Below are positions 27,764 to 36,889 of a stretch of DNA of 64,000 nt, piece after piece (the first letter of the stretch is position 1; each line of letters begins with the position of its first letter). Location: assembly GCA_964352675.1 (NCBI GenBank), contig CAYGSN010000003.1, positions 1 to 64,000 of the forward strand, given 5' to 3'. This stretch comes from CAYGSN01 sp964352675. Lineage in GTDB: Bacteria > Pseudomonadota > Alphaproteobacteria > Micavibrionales > Micavibrionaceae. The position numbers and the translations under genes were made by a program. The notes beneath the pieces were generated by a model, which saw only the letters and a program-made list of their open reading frames with translations, had not been told where the DNA came from and searched no databases.

Positions 27764-28390
27764 TTATCCTTCCAAAAAATATCTCTTCTTAATTTCACCG
27801 TTCTCCAGCTCAAACACCAGCGGTACACCGGTGGGGATTTCGGCATCGTTAATCGTCTCCGGCGTTTCAACGCCTAATATAATCAACATCGCCCGGATCG
27901 TATTGCCATGGGTGGCGAAAAGGACGTTCTTCCCCTCCTCCATAACCAGAGTTTTAATATGCGCCTCATAATAAGGCCGGACGCGATTTTCAACAACATC
28001 CCGCAAACATTCGCCACCCGGAGGGGCCGTATCGTAGGACCGGCGCCAGATATGCACTTGTTCATCGCCATATTTCTCGCGCGTCTCATCCTTATTCAGC
28101 CCCGTGAGATCCCCGTAATCGCGCTCGCGCAGATCATCATGGGAAACCATATGTCCGATCACGTCCGTCTGGTGCGCCGCATCAAGCGCCAGCCTGGCTG
28201 TCCGGTTCGCGCGTTTCAGGGTGCTGGTGAAGGCCTCGTCAAATTTTATGCCGGCCACATCCAGCTTTTTCCCCGCGCTCAGCGCCTCCTGCACCCCCGC
28301 ATCGGTAAGATCAACATCCTTAAAACCTGTGAAGCGATTCTCTAAATTCCACTGTGACTGGCCGTGACGGAGTAAAACGAGATAATTCAT
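27764..28390 (-). CDS. gpmA: 2,3-bisphosphoglycerate-dependent phosphoglycerate mutase
   Basis: 208 residues. It interconverts 3- and 2-phosphoglycerate in glycolysis and gluconeogenesis. The histidine phosphatase motif LLRHGQSQWNLENRFTGF is at residue 7, the second histidine is in LFATHGNTIRAM near 160, and ERDYGDLTGLNKDE near 90 is the family block. A shortened C-terminus compared with E. coli GpmA (250 residues) is common in alphaproteobacteria. It is divergent from pnp across 235 bases. Confidence 0.92.
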   Translation of the reverse strand: MNYLVLLRHGQSQWNLENRFTGFKDVDLTDAGVQEALSAGKKLDVAGIKFDEAFTSTLKRANRTARLALDAAHQTDVIGHMVSHDDLRERDYGDLTGLNKDETREKYGDEQVHIWRRSYDTAPPGGECLRDVVENRVRPYYEAHIKTLVMEEGKNVLFATHGNTIRAMLIILGVETPETINDAEIPTGVPLVFELENGEIKKRYFLEG

Positions 28391-28625
28391 GCATATATTC
28401 CATATTTTAAAAGAAACTTTGACTTACCGCCCATTTAATGGCATATCTAGGCCAGCTTGAAAAGGCGGGATTTGCCTCGTTCTCGGTTGACTGTTGAAAA
28501 CATTTAAGCACAGCAGATAGTGTTTTCTACCGTCCTCCGAAAATAGACCTCCCCCTTCAGGCAGTTAATTTAACCAATCCGCACGATTTGCGGAAGCATT
28601 TGCTATAAACAAAAGGAAAACATGA
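28391..28625 (+). promoter_or_regulatory. gpmA-pnp intergenic region, probable pnp leader
   Basis: 235 bases with no convincing ORF. TCCGCA and TGCGGA (around 28577-28593) can form a 6-bp hairpin about 40 bases before the pnp start, a plausible RNase III or autocontrol site, since PNPase represses its own mRNA from the leader in E. coli. A TTGACT occurs near 28429 and another near 28486, but neither has a good -10 partner. Inference only. Confidence 0.35.
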
Positions 28626-30817
28626 ATGTTTAACGTATATAGAAAAGAAATAGACTTTGGCGGTAAAACGCTGACTTTAGAGACAGGCAAAGTTGCCCGT
28701 CAGGCCGATGGTTGCGTGCTCGCAACCATTGGTGAAACCACCGTGCTTTGTGCCGTGACCGGCTCCAAGTCCATTGCGCCGCGCCAGCACAACTTCNNNN
28801 NNNNNNCTTCCCGCTTGCCGTACACTATCAGGAAAAAACCTATGCAGCCGGCAAAATTCCCGGTGGGTTCTTCAAGCGTGAAGCGCGCCCGTCCGAAAAA
28901 GAAACATTGACCAGCCGTCTGATCGATCGTCCGATCCGCCCGCTCTTCCCTAAAGGATTCCTGAACGAAGTACAGGTTGTATTGACCGTAATCTCTCATG
29001 ACCTTGAAAATGACCCGGACATGATCGCGATGATCGGCGCATCTGCCGCTCTGACCATCTCCGGCATTCCGTTCATGGGCCCAATCGGTGGCGCGCGCGT
29101 TTGTTACAAGGACGGCGAATATCTGATCAACCCGCCAATGTATGAAGTGGCCGAGACTGACCTGGATCTGGTTGTTGCCGGAACGCAAGAAGGCGTGCTG
29201 ATGGTTGAATCCGAAGCGCAAGAGCTGAGCGAAGAAATCATGCTCGGCGCGGTTAAGGCCGGACACGAAGCTTACCAGCCTGTGATTGATGGCATTATCG
29301 CTCTGGCGGAAATGTGCGCCAAGGATATGTGGGATATCGCTGAAACGCCTGATCACATTGTTAAGCTTGAAAAAGACATCAAGGCGAAATTCGAAAAAGA
29401 TGTGGCCAAAGCCTATGGCATCACCGACAAGCTGGAGCGTCAGACCGCTGTTGGCGAAGTGAAGAAAGCTGCGATTGAAGCCTTCGCCGATGCAGACAAC
29501 GGCATTGATGACAAGATCATCGGCTCCAAATTCAAATCTCTGGAAGCGGACGTTGTGCGCGGCCAGATCCTCAAAACCGGCAAGCGCATTGATGAGCGTG
29601 ACACAAAGACTGTCCGCCCGATCGTATCCGAAGTTGGTGTTCTGCCCCGTACGCATGGCTCCGCCCTGTTTACACGCGGCGAGACGCAGGCGCTTGTGGT
29701 GGCCACACTCGGCACCGGACAGGATGAGCAGATCATGGACCGCCTGGAAGGCGAGACCCGTGAGCGCTTTATGCTCCACTATAACTTCCCGCCATATTCT
29801 GTTGGTGAAGCTGGTCGTATGGGCCCGCCCGGACGCCGCGAAATCGGTCATGGGAAGCTCGCATGGCGCGCGCTGAACCCGCTTCTGCCAACGGCTGAAG
29901 AATTCCCGTATACGATGCGTGTGGTTTCCGAAATCACCGAGTCCAACGGCTCCTCCTCCATGGCCTCTGTTTGTGGCGCATCTCTATGTCTTATGGATGC
30001 AGGTGTGCCTTTGAAAGCGCCGGTGGCCGGCATTGCAATGGGCCTGATCAAGGAAGGCGATGACTTCGCGGTTCTGTCTGATATTCTGGGTGATGAAGAT
30101 CATTTGGGTGACATGGACTTCAAAGTCGCCGGAACCGAAAACGGCATCACCGCCTTGCAAATGGACATCAAGATCACCTCTATCACCGAGGAAATCATGA
30201 CCATCGCACTGGAACAAGCCAAAGACGGACGCCTGCACATTCTGGGTGAAATGTCTAAAGCCCTGACCGAGGCACGCGGCGAGTTGAACAAGAACGCACC
30301 GCAAATCGTTACGCTGAAAATCCCGACGGATAAAATCCGTGAGGTGATCGGCACAGGCGGTAAGGTCATTCGCGAAATCTGCGAAGTCTCCGGCGCGAAG
30401 GTCGATATTGATGATGACGGCACAATCAAGGTTGCCGCCGTTAATCAGGACTCGATCGACATTGCCGTGAACATGATCAAGGGCATCACCGAAGAGCCTG
30501 AAGTCGGCAAAATCTATGACGGTAAAGTTGTGAAATGCGTTGATTTCGGCGCGTTCGTAAACTTCATGGGCGCCAAAGACGGCCTCGTGCATATCTCCGA
30601 ACTGGCCGAAGGCCGCACCGCCAACACCACCGATGTGGTGAATGAGGGCGATGCCGTCAAGGTCATCGTACTGGGCATGGATGATCGCGGCAAGGTCAAG
30701 CTTTCCATGAAGCGCGTCGATCAGGAAACCGGTGAGAAAATCGAGATGGAAGACAAGCCGAGCGGTGATCGCAGCGATCGGGGTGACCGCGGCGGCAAGA
30801 AAAAAGCCAACGGTTAA
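28626..30817 (+). CDS. pnp: Polyribonucleotide nucleotidyltransferase (PNPase), split by an assembly gap
   Basis: Residues 1-57 (28626-28796) lie before ten Ns and the remainder (from 28808) lies after them in another frame. Joining ...HNF directly to FPLAVHYQEKTYAAGK gives about 726 residues and restores the family motif, so the gene is very probably intact. Two RNase PH domains (GRMGPPGRREIGHG; SSSMASVCGASL), a KH domain (IREVIGTGGKVIREICE) and an S1 domain (CVDFGAFVNFMG) are present. PNPase degrades RNA 3'-5' with phosphate. It lies six bases upstream of the TauE-type gene. Confidence 0.95.
28797..28806. other. Assembly gap (10 Ns) inside pnp
   Basis: Ten unknown bases break the pnp reading frame. 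The left flank ends aacttc and the right flank begins cttcccg. Merging the two on a shared c gives aac ttc ttc ccg, that is N-F-F-P, matching the D-F-F-P of other PNPases. The gap therefore probably holds no missing sequence and is a scaffolding placeholder between overlapping contig ends. Confidence 0.9.
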
Positions 30818-30823
30818 GTATAA

Positions 30824-31579
30824 ATGATTGAGCAAATCCTGCTCTTTATCGCCTCTTATGTTGCCAACACCATGTCGGCATTTGCGGGCGGAGGAGCAGG
30901 ATTGGTTCAGCTTCCGGCCATTCTCCTTCTCGGTCTGCCCTTCCCTGTCGCGCTGGCGACGCACAAAGTCGCAACTGTTGCCCTGGGTCTGGGCGCGTCA
31001 TCGCGCTTTCTGAAGCAAAAGGGCCTGATCGATCTGCGCTTTGCTGCATTTGTAATGTGCATAGGGCTTATGGGGACAATCCTGGGCGCCTATGCGATTA
31101 TTCACGTCCCAGACCATATCGCACGGCCCTTGTTGGGAGTGATTATTATCGGGCTGGGTCTTTACTCCACTTTTAAAAAAGAGCTGGGCCAGATTTATGC
31201 CCCGCAAAACAGGGATACGCGCGGCTATATTATTGGCGGCGTATTTTTGTTTGTTGTCGGTTTCTTTAACGGATCCCTCACAGCAGGAAGCGGATTGTTC
31301 GTCACGCTCTGGCTCATCCTCTGGTATGGAATGGATTACAAGCGGGCCGTCGCCTATACCATGACGCTTGTCGGTGTTTCATGGAATCTGACGGGTGCCG
31401 TTACTCTTACCCTGCTGGGCGAACCTGTTTACTGGCCGTGGATTCCCGTCCTTCTGGTTGCCTCTTTCCTGGGCGGATACACGGGTGCGCATTTCAATAC
31501 ACTGAAAGGCAATCACATTATCAAATGGGCCTTTACCGGAGTGACTTTACTTTCCGGCATATCTTTATTATTGGACTAG
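30824..31579 (+). CDS. TauE/SafE-family anion exporter
   Basis: 251 residues with about eight membrane segments and the family blocks SAFAGGGAGLVQLPAILLLGLP near residue 18 and GFFNGSLTAGSGLFVTLWL near 148. Members move sulfite, sulfoacetate or related anions across the inner membrane. It is six bases after the pnp stop and one base before the next gene, so it is probably in the pnp transcript. The substrate is not known. Confidence 0.85.
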   Translation: MIEQILLFIASYVANTMSAFAGGGAGLVQLPAILLLGLPFPVALATHKVATVALGLGASSRFLKQKGLIDLRFAAFVMCIGLMGTILGAYAIIHVPDHIARPLLGVIIIGLGLYSTFKKELGQIYAPQNRDTRGYIIGGVFLFVVGFFNGSLTAGSGLFVTLWLILWYGMDYKRAVAYTMTLVGVSWNLTGAVTLTLLGEPVYWPWIPVLLVASFLGGYTGAHFNTLKGNHIIKWAFTGVTLLSGISLLLD

Positions 31580-31580
31580 T

Positions 31581-32330
31581 ATGAGCAATTTAAAACTCCC
31601 CAAAATCATCGGCCATCGCGGCGTGGCATCTTACGCGCCGGAAAACACGCTGGAGGGCATTCATACGGCTGCCGATATGGAGGTGGAATGGGTGGAGCTT
31701 GACGTAAAGCTAACCAAAGATCAGGTGCCGATCCTGTTCCATGATGAAACGCTGGATCGTACCACCAACGGCTCCGGACCTGTTGCTGAAACAAATTATG
31801 ACGATATCCGCCAGCTGGAGGCCGGGAGCTGGTTCGGCGAAAGCTTTGCAGGCATCCGAATTCCAACGCTGGAGGAAGCGATTGAAGTTCTGATAGACCG
31901 TGATTTGGGTGTTAATCTTGAGATCAAACCCTGCCCCGGCCGGGAAAAGGAAACGGCCGAAGTGATGCTGGATATGGTTTCACAAATCTGGGACGATCAC
32001 GATCGCCTGCTGATATCCTCTTTCCAGCATGTAAGCCTGGAAACCGCACTAGATATGGCCGAAGACTGGCACAGAGGCTATGTCCTTCCTGCCGAATGGC
32101 CGGAAAACTGGGCCGAGATTGCCGATTACCTCAAAGTCTCGAGCGTGAATGTAAACGGACATACCGTCACGCGGGAACAGGTCGAAACCGTGATGGATAT
32201 GGAGTTACCGATCCTGGCCTATACGATCAACCAGCCCGACCGGGCGCGTCTATTACAAAGCTGGGGTGTTGACGGATTTTTCTCTGATAGCCCTGATGCC
32301 ATCAAGGACGGGCTGTTTATGGTGCATTAG
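31581..32330 (+). CDS. ugpQ: Glycerophosphodiester phosphodiesterase (UgpQ type)
   Basis: 249 residues without a signal peptide, hence cytoplasmic. Catalytic motifs of the GDPD family are visible: IIGHRGVASYAPENTLEG near residue 10, then ELDVKLTKDQVPILFHDETLDRTTNG across residues 38-65 and LEIKPCPGRE near 115. It hydrolyses glycerophosphodiesters to glycerol-3-phosphate and an alcohol. The start follows the TauE-type stop by one base. Its stop codon overlaps that of the small convergent gene. Confidence 0.92.
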   Translation: MSNLKLPKIIGHRGVASYAPENTLEGIHTAADMEVEWVELDVKLTKDQVPILFHDETLDRTTNGSGPVAETNYDDIRQLEAGSWFGESFAGIRIPTLEEAIEVLIDRDLGVNLEIKPCPGREKETAEVMLDMVSQIWDDHDRLLISSFQHVSLETALDMAEDWHRGYVLPAEWPENWAEIADYLKVSSVNVNGHTVTREQVETVMDMELPILAYTINQPDRARLLQSWGVDGFFSDSPDAIKDGLFMVH

Positions 32331-32557
32331 AGCTCAGCACGTCCAAAAGAATCCTCTACAGCCACCTTAATAGCTTCCTGCTCATCAGCCGCCGTAACTT
32401 GATAACAATAAGGCTGATTTGTCTGTTCTTCTATAAATTGTGAAATGGCCTCAGGCCCCATGCCATCGACGGCTAAGGCTTTGAAAGTTCCATCGGGATT
32501 TGCAACAACGGCAAAATTGTGTCTGGATGTTTTTGTTTGGCTGTCTTGCATACTCAT
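32327..32557 (-). CDS. Small hypothetical protein
   Basis: 76 residues from the ATG at 32557, which has AAGGAT upstream. The frame opens 15 codons earlier, but that part is unlikely to be coding. The sequence is soluble and slightly acidic (NFAVVANPDGTFKALAVDG; ISQFIEEQTNQPYCYQV). No motif is recognised. Its TAA and the ugpQ TAG overlap tail to tail. Confidence 0.6.
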   Translation of the reverse strand: MSMQDSQTKTSRHNFAVVANPDGTFKALAVDGMGPEAISQFIEEQTNQPYCYQVTAADEQEAIKVAVEDSFGRAEL

Positions 32558-32613
32558 AGTATCCTTATTGTTAGTTAAGTATAATAGGGTTTGCAATACC
32601 AAATTTAAAAATC

Positions 32614-33150
32614 ATGGCGGAATCCCTCTACTCCATTTTTATGATTGTCGTGATGGGCGCGGTGGCACTGCTCTTCTGGCAGGAAAAGCAGGCCGGGGTG
32701 CCCGCCATGCCGACCATGCCCTGGGTACGGCGCGCTATTTTCGCAGAGATAAAGCGCCTCAATATAAAGCCCCGACAGATTGCCGAGCTTGGTTCCGGCT
32801 GGGGCACAATGGTTTTTGCGCTGCACCGGCTGTTCCCGCAGGCGCGGATTACCGGCTATGAAATCTCGCTGCTGCCTTATTTATATTCACGCGTGAAATT
32901 GCTTTGCTTCCCGAAAACCCTGCGCATCCACAGACAGGATTTCATGAACGCCGATTTGCGGGGATGCGACTTGGTGTTTTGCTATCTCAAGCCGGATCAT
33001 ATTGAAAGGCTGAAGGCCAAATTTAAGGACGAATTACAGCCGGGCACATGGATCATCAGCAACGGTTTCGCTATTCAGGGCTGGACGCCGGAGCATGAAA
33101 TCACGATCAAGGCAGGAATTAGGATTACGGCTTATTTTTACAGAATGTAG
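32614..33150 (+). CDS. Membrane-anchored class I SAM-dependent methyltransferase
   Basis: 178 residues. One N-terminal membrane helix (YSIFMIVVMGAVALLFW) leads into a short Rossmann-type domain with SAM motif I IAELGSGWGTMVFAL near residue 57 and motif II ITGYEISLLPYLYS near 80. The usual catalytic half is brief, ending about residue 178. The substrate is unknown, possibly a lipid or membrane protein. It starts on the plus strand 56 bases from the divergent small gene and converges with fabI. Confidence 0.7.
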   Translation: MAESLYSIFMIVVMGAVALLFWQEKQAGVPAMPTMPWVRRAIFAEIKRLNIKPRQIAELGSGWGTMVFALHRLFPQARITGYEISLLPYLYSRVKLLCFPKTLRIHRQDFMNADLRGCDLVFCYLKPDHIERLKAKFKDELQPGTWIISNGFAIQGWTPEHEITIKAGIRITAYFYRM

Positions 33151-33153
33151 AGC

Positions 33154-33978
33154 TTAGCCGCCATTGCCGTTCTTCAGCAACTCATCCAGATTATCATGCG
33201 GCGGCATACCAACAGCGTTATAGCCGCAATCGACATAATGGACTTCGCCCGTAACGGCGGAAGAAAGATCGGACAACAGATACAACCCGGCACCGCCAAG
33301 CTCCTCCAGCTCCACTGAACGGCGCAGAGGCGCAGACAGAACATTATACTTGAAGGTCCGGCGCGCCCCGCCAATCACCGCACCGGCCAGCGTGCGCATC
33401 GGCCCGGCGGAAATCGCATTGACGCGGATACCATCGGGGCCAAGATCGGCCGCCAGATAGCGCACAGAGGCCTCCAGCGCCGCTTTGGCCACACCCATGA
33501 CATTATAATTGGGCATCACCTTTTCCGCCCCATAATAAGTCAGCGTCACCGCGCTCGCGCCCGGATTCATCAGATCCTTAGCCCGACGCATGACGGAGGT
33601 AAAAGAATAGCAGGAGATATGCATCGTTTTTAGGAAGTTATCGAGGCTGGTGTCAACATAACGCCCCTGCAGCTCATCCTTGTTCGAAAAGGCAATGGCA
33701 TGAATAACAAAATCCAGTCCACCCCATTCTTTTTTAAGCTGGGCAAAGACCTGATCCAGATTGTCTTCGTTGGTAACATCGCAATCAATAACAAGATTGG
33801 AACCAACCGATTCCGCAAGCGGCTTCACCCGTTTGCCGAACGCATCCCCCTGATAGGTAAAGGCCAGTTCCGCGCCATGTTCATGCAGCGTCCGCGCCAT
33901 GCCCCAGGCAATGGACTTCTCATTGGCCACGCCCATGACCAAACCGCGCTTGCCCTTCATAAGCTGTCCATTACTCAT
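33154..33978 (-). CDS. fabI: Enoyl-[acyl-carrier-protein] reductase (NADH)
   Basis: 274 residues from the ATG at 33978; the preceding codon is also ATG. It is an SDR-type enzyme that catalyses the last reduction of fatty-acid elongation. FabI marks are GLVMGVANEKSIAWGMA near residue 12 and the catalytic Tyr-x6-Lys as YYGAEKVMPNYNVMGVAKAAL (near 155-165, in two blocks). The start lies inside the end of fabB. It is the last gene of fabA-fabB-fabI. Confidence 0.95.
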   Translation of the reverse strand: MSNGQLMKGKRGLVMGVANEKSIAWGMARTLHEHGAELAFTYQGDAFGKRVKPLAESVGSNLVIDCDVTNEDNLDQVFAQLKKEWGGLDFVIHAIAFSNKDELQGRYVDTSLDNFLKTMHISCYSFTSVMRRAKDLMNPGASAVTLTYYGAEKVMPNYNVMGVAKAALEASVRYLAADLGPDGIRVNAISAGPMRTLAGAVIGGARRTFKYNVLSAPLRRSVELEELGGAGLYLLSDLSSAVTGEVHYVDCGYNAVGMPPHDNLDELLKNGNGG

Positions 33979-35197
33979 CATATTTGCTCATTGCCAGAGT
34001 GCAGTTCGTCCCGCCAAACCCGAAGGAGTTCGACAATACTGTCTGATGATTGACGTTTTCAATCACCTTAAGCGCAATCGGGAAATCTTTTGATCCTTCA
34101 TCGCGCTCCTCAACATTAATGCTCGGCGCAACAAAGCCGTGTTTCATCATCAGCAGGGAATAAATCGCCTCCTGCACGCCCGCACCGCCCAGACTATGCC
34201 CGGTCATGGATTTGGTTGCGCTGATATGCGGCAGATCCTGGCCACGCCCCTCGAACGCATCCTTAATCGCGTTCAGCTCGATAATATCGCCGACAGGCGT
34301 TGAAGTGCCGTGCGTGTTGATGTAGGTCACCGGGGTTTTCACCGTGCTCAGCGCCAACTGCATCGCGCGCTTGCCGCCCTCACCGCTCGGCGCGACCATA
34401 TCCGCACCGTCGGAGGTGGCGCCATAACCGGTGATCTCACCATAAATCTTTGCCCCGCGCGCCTTGGCATGCTCCAGCTCTTCGAGCACCACAATCCCGC
34501 CGCCACCGGCAATTACAAACCCGTCACGGTTGGCATCATAGGCGCGTGCTGCACGTTCCGGCGTGTCGTTATATTTGGAACTCATCGCGCCCATCGCATC
34601 AAACAGAACAGAGAGCGTCCAGTCCAATTCCTCGCCGCCACCGGCAAACATGACATCCTGCTTGCCCCATTGGATCATCTCTGCCGCATTGCCGATACAA
34701 TGCGCAGAGGTGCTACAGGCCGAAGAAATCGTGTAGTTCACACCCTTGATCTGGAAGTTCGTTGCCGCTGTCGCGGAGGTCGTGGAGCACATCGCCTTCG
34801 GTACGGCAAACGGCCCAACGCGCTTTGGCCCTTTTTCGCGCGTTATATCAGCCGCAGCAACCTGCGCCCGCGTTGACGGTCCTCCGGAACCGACAATAAT
34901 GCCGGTACGCTCGTTGATGATATCTTTTTCCTCAAGACCGGAATCGGCGATCGCCTGCTCCATGGAAAGATGTGTATAGGCCGCCGCATCGCCCATAAAG
35001 CGGAACAAGCGCTTATCAATCGCCTCGGCTAGATCAATATTGGGCTTGCCATGCACATGCGAACGAAAGCCCATTTCGGCATATTCGGGTGCAAAGGATA
35101 TCCCCGATTTCCCGGCCTTCAAGGAGGCCATAACCTCGTCCTTGTTATTTCCTATACAGGAGACAATCCCTATGCCTGTGATAACAACCCGGCGCAT
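33971..35197 (-). CDS. fabB: 3-oxoacyl-[acyl-carrier-protein] synthase I
   Basis: 408 residues. The Cys-His-His triad is present: TISSACSTSAHCIGNA near 160, INTHGTSTPVGD near 298 and SMTGHSLGGAGVQ near 332. With FabA it makes unsaturated fatty acids anaerobically by elongating cis-3-decenoyl-ACP. It starts five bases after the fabA stop. Confidence 0.96.
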   Translation of the reverse strand: MRRVVITGIGIVSCIGNNKDEVMASLKAGKSGISFAPEYAEMGFRSHVHGKPNIDLAEAIDKRLFRFMGDAAAYTHLSMEQAIADSGLEEKDIINERTGIIVGSGGPSTRAQVAAADITREKGPKRVGPFAVPKAMCSTTSATAATNFQIKGVNYTISSACSTSAHCIGNAAEMIQWGKQDVMFAGGGEELDWTLSVLFDAMGAMSSKYNDTPERAARAYDANRDGFVIAGGGGIVVLEELEHAKARGAKIYGEITGYGATSDGADMVAPSGEGGKRAMQLALSTVKTPVTYINTHGTSTPVGDIIELNAIKDAFEGRGQDLPHISATKSMTGHSLGGAGVQEAIYSLLMMKHGFVAPSINVEERDEGSKDFPIALKVIENVNHQTVLSNSFGFGGTNCTLAMSKYDE

Positions 35198-35202
35198 ATT
35201 TT

Positions 35203-35724
35203 TTATCCTTCAGAAGAATTATCGAACAAGCCAACCTTAAGGCCCTGCGCCTCATAAATAAGCTCGCCGTCAGCATACATTTTTCCATCGCCAATGCCCA
35301 GCACCAGTTTGCGGTTAATGACGCGCTTGATATCGACGACATATTTTACCAGCTTGGTTGACGGCAAAACTTGATTGGTAAGCTTTAACTCACCAAGGCC
35401 AAGAGCCCGGCCAGAGCCCGGCGCACCGGTCCAGCCCAAGTAAAAACCCAAAAGCTGCCACAACGCATCAAGACCCAGACAGCCCGGCATCACCGGATCG
35501 CCGATGAAGTGGCACTCAAAAAACCACAAATCGGGATTGATATCGAACTCGGCCTCAATCACGCCCTTGCCATGTGCGCCGCCATCGGCAGAAACCTTAA
35601 CAATGCGATCAAACATCAGCATTGGCGGAGCGGGAAGTTTCGCATTGCCGGGGCCAAACAGCTCCCCCTGGCCGCAGGCCAGAATTTCATCATAGCTATA
35701 GGATGATTTCGGTACGAAGGTCAT
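35203..35724 (-). CDS. fabA: 3-hydroxydecanoyl-ACP dehydratase/isomerase
   Basis: 173 residues. The hot-dog enzyme carries the catalytic His and Asp in ECHFIGDPVMPGCLGLDALWQL near residues 70-85. It dehydrates 3-hydroxydecanoyl-ACP and isomerises the double bond, the branch point for unsaturated acyl chains. It is the first gene of the fabA-fabB-fabI operon. In many alphaproteobacteria irr sits upstream; here it does not. Confidence 0.96.
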   Translation of the reverse strand: MTFVPKSSYSYDEILACGQGELFGPGNAKLPAPPMLMFDRIVKVSADGGAHGKGVIEAEFDINPDLWFFECHFIGDPVMPGCLGLDALWQLLGFYLGWTGAPGSGRALGLGELKLTNQVLPSTKLVKYVVDIKRVINRKLVLGIGDGKMYADGELIYEAQGLKVGLFDNSSEG

Positions 35725-35759
35725 GAATACGCCTTTTGATTTGTTTATCTTTACAAGAC

Positions 35760-35788
35760 TTTATAGGCGGATTAAAACGGCGGCGCAA
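35760..35788 (-). promoter_or_regulatory. Candidate sigma-70 promoter of fabA-fabB-fabI
   Basis: On the minus strand TTGCGC (35783-35788) and TATAAA (35760-35765) are separated by 17 bases. The -10 matches five of six and the -35 three to four of six. It lies 36 bases before the fabA ATG, in the gap behind the 325-residue gene. Confidence 0.55.
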
Positions 35789-35827
35789 GCCCCGCAAAAG
35801 CAATTTAAAACATAATGTTAGTAAAAA

Positions 35828-36805
35828 TTAATAGGAAACAATCCGGTGTTCCATACATACGGATTTGTAAGTCTCTGTGATCGCCGCCATGGCCAGCGGT
35901 TTGGCAATTGCTGGCTCCATCTCCGGCACTTCGCCGCCCGCAGCCACAGCCAACATCCGCCCGGCTGCCTTCGCGCAAGCCACAGCCTGATCATATTGGC
36001 TGTGTAAATTAATTGCGACAAAGAAGCTTTTACAATACGGCTCTATGCCGTAAACCAGTTCAAAAGGCGCATTAAGGGGAATATCATTGGCCGCCAACCC
36101 GAAACGCCAGTCACTGCCTGCAGGAACGCCAAGCCTTATCGCCTCCTGCGTCATCACATAAACGAGCTTATCAAGGCTATCCGGCAAATCGACGCCTTTA
36201 AAGACTTCACACATATCCGCACTGAGCGACAAGGCCAGCCTGTGCCCAGCCACAGCGCTAAGCGCTGCAATACATTCCGCCAGCCCCCACCTCTCCGTGC
36301 TCACTTTCTTATCAATCACAACATCGCAAAGTTCCTGCGCGGCAACCTCAAACGCCATACAGCGCTGGGCGCACTCCATCAAAAGACGGAAGCTTTCCGA
36401 GCGGGCTATACCGTCCTCGCGCTCCCAGGAGACAATCACGTTGTGAATAATCGAAATCATCAATTCATGAAATTCAAAGGCGCAATCCAGCCAGTCTTCG
36501 AAAATCTCGCGAGCGGCATGACGCCCCCTCTCGGTTTCCTGATCCATAACATGGCCGGGCGGCAAAACATACGGCCCCAGCTTGCCCTGCAAAGGTTCAC
36601 ACTCCAGAAGCTGTGATAGCCTATAAAAACTGGACTGCATGGCGCGGTCTGGCTCATCAAAAACAAAATAAGTCTCAACCATGACACCCGCCAGATGCTG
36701 GATCAGCTTCATGCCGTCCACACCACGAACCGGATCGGACGCCATTTGCAGGAGTCCGGAGTAAAGCCGCGCGCCCATATTGGGCTTGTTGGTCAGTGCA
36801 AACAT
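35828..36805 (-). CDS. Hypothetical protein, 325 residues
   Basis: ATG start with only a weak TTAAG ribosome site. The protein is helical and soluble, with a rather cysteine-rich middle (LMECAQRCMAFEVAAQELCD) and no signal or membrane segment. It reads as a single domain. I recognise no catalytic or binding motif. It lies on the same strand as fabA, which starts 103 bases further on with its own promoter candidate. Function unknown. Confidence 0.7.
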   Translation of the reverse strand: MFALTNKPNMGARLYSGLLQMASDPVRGVDGMKLIQHLAGVMVETYFVFDEPDRAMQSSFYRLSQLLECEPLQGKLGPYVLPPGHVMDQETERGRHAAREIFEDWLDCAFEFHELMISIIHNVIVSWEREDGIARSESFRLLMECAQRCMAFEVAAQELCDVVIDKKVSTERWGLAECIAALSAVAGHRLALSLSADMCEVFKGVDLPDSLDKLVYVMTQEAIRLGVPAGSDWRFGLAANDIPLNAPFELVYGIEPYCKSFFVAINLHSQYDQAVACAKAAGRMLAVAAGGEVPEMEPAIAKPLAMAAITETYKSVCMEHRIVSY

Positions 36806-36853
36806 CTTAATTTTTTTGATTGAGGCCTGGGGGATCGGGCCTGTGGAAAGATA

Positions 36854-36878
36854 TGTGGATAACAGTGAAAGATCACTG
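36854..36878 (-). promoter_or_regulatory. Perfect DnaA-box sequence plus a short hairpin
   Basis: TTATCCACA (minus strand, 36854-36862) matches the DnaA-box consensus exactly, and a weaker copy (CTTTCCACA) is at 36842-36850. Next to it CAGTGA and TCACTG pair around AAGA (36863-36878). The site lies between the SH3-like gene and the 325-residue gene. One or two boxes do not make an origin; it may be a chance match. Confidence 0.3.
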
Positions 36879-36889
36879 ATATTTATAGA

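Noticed and set aside
28797..28807. Apparent frameshift in pnp
   Set aside because: Explained by an assembly gap of ten Ns whose flanks merge into the conserved family motif.
28700..29851. 383-residue minus-strand frame opposite pnp
   Set aside because: Antisense shadow of a strongly conserved gene that also crosses the N run.
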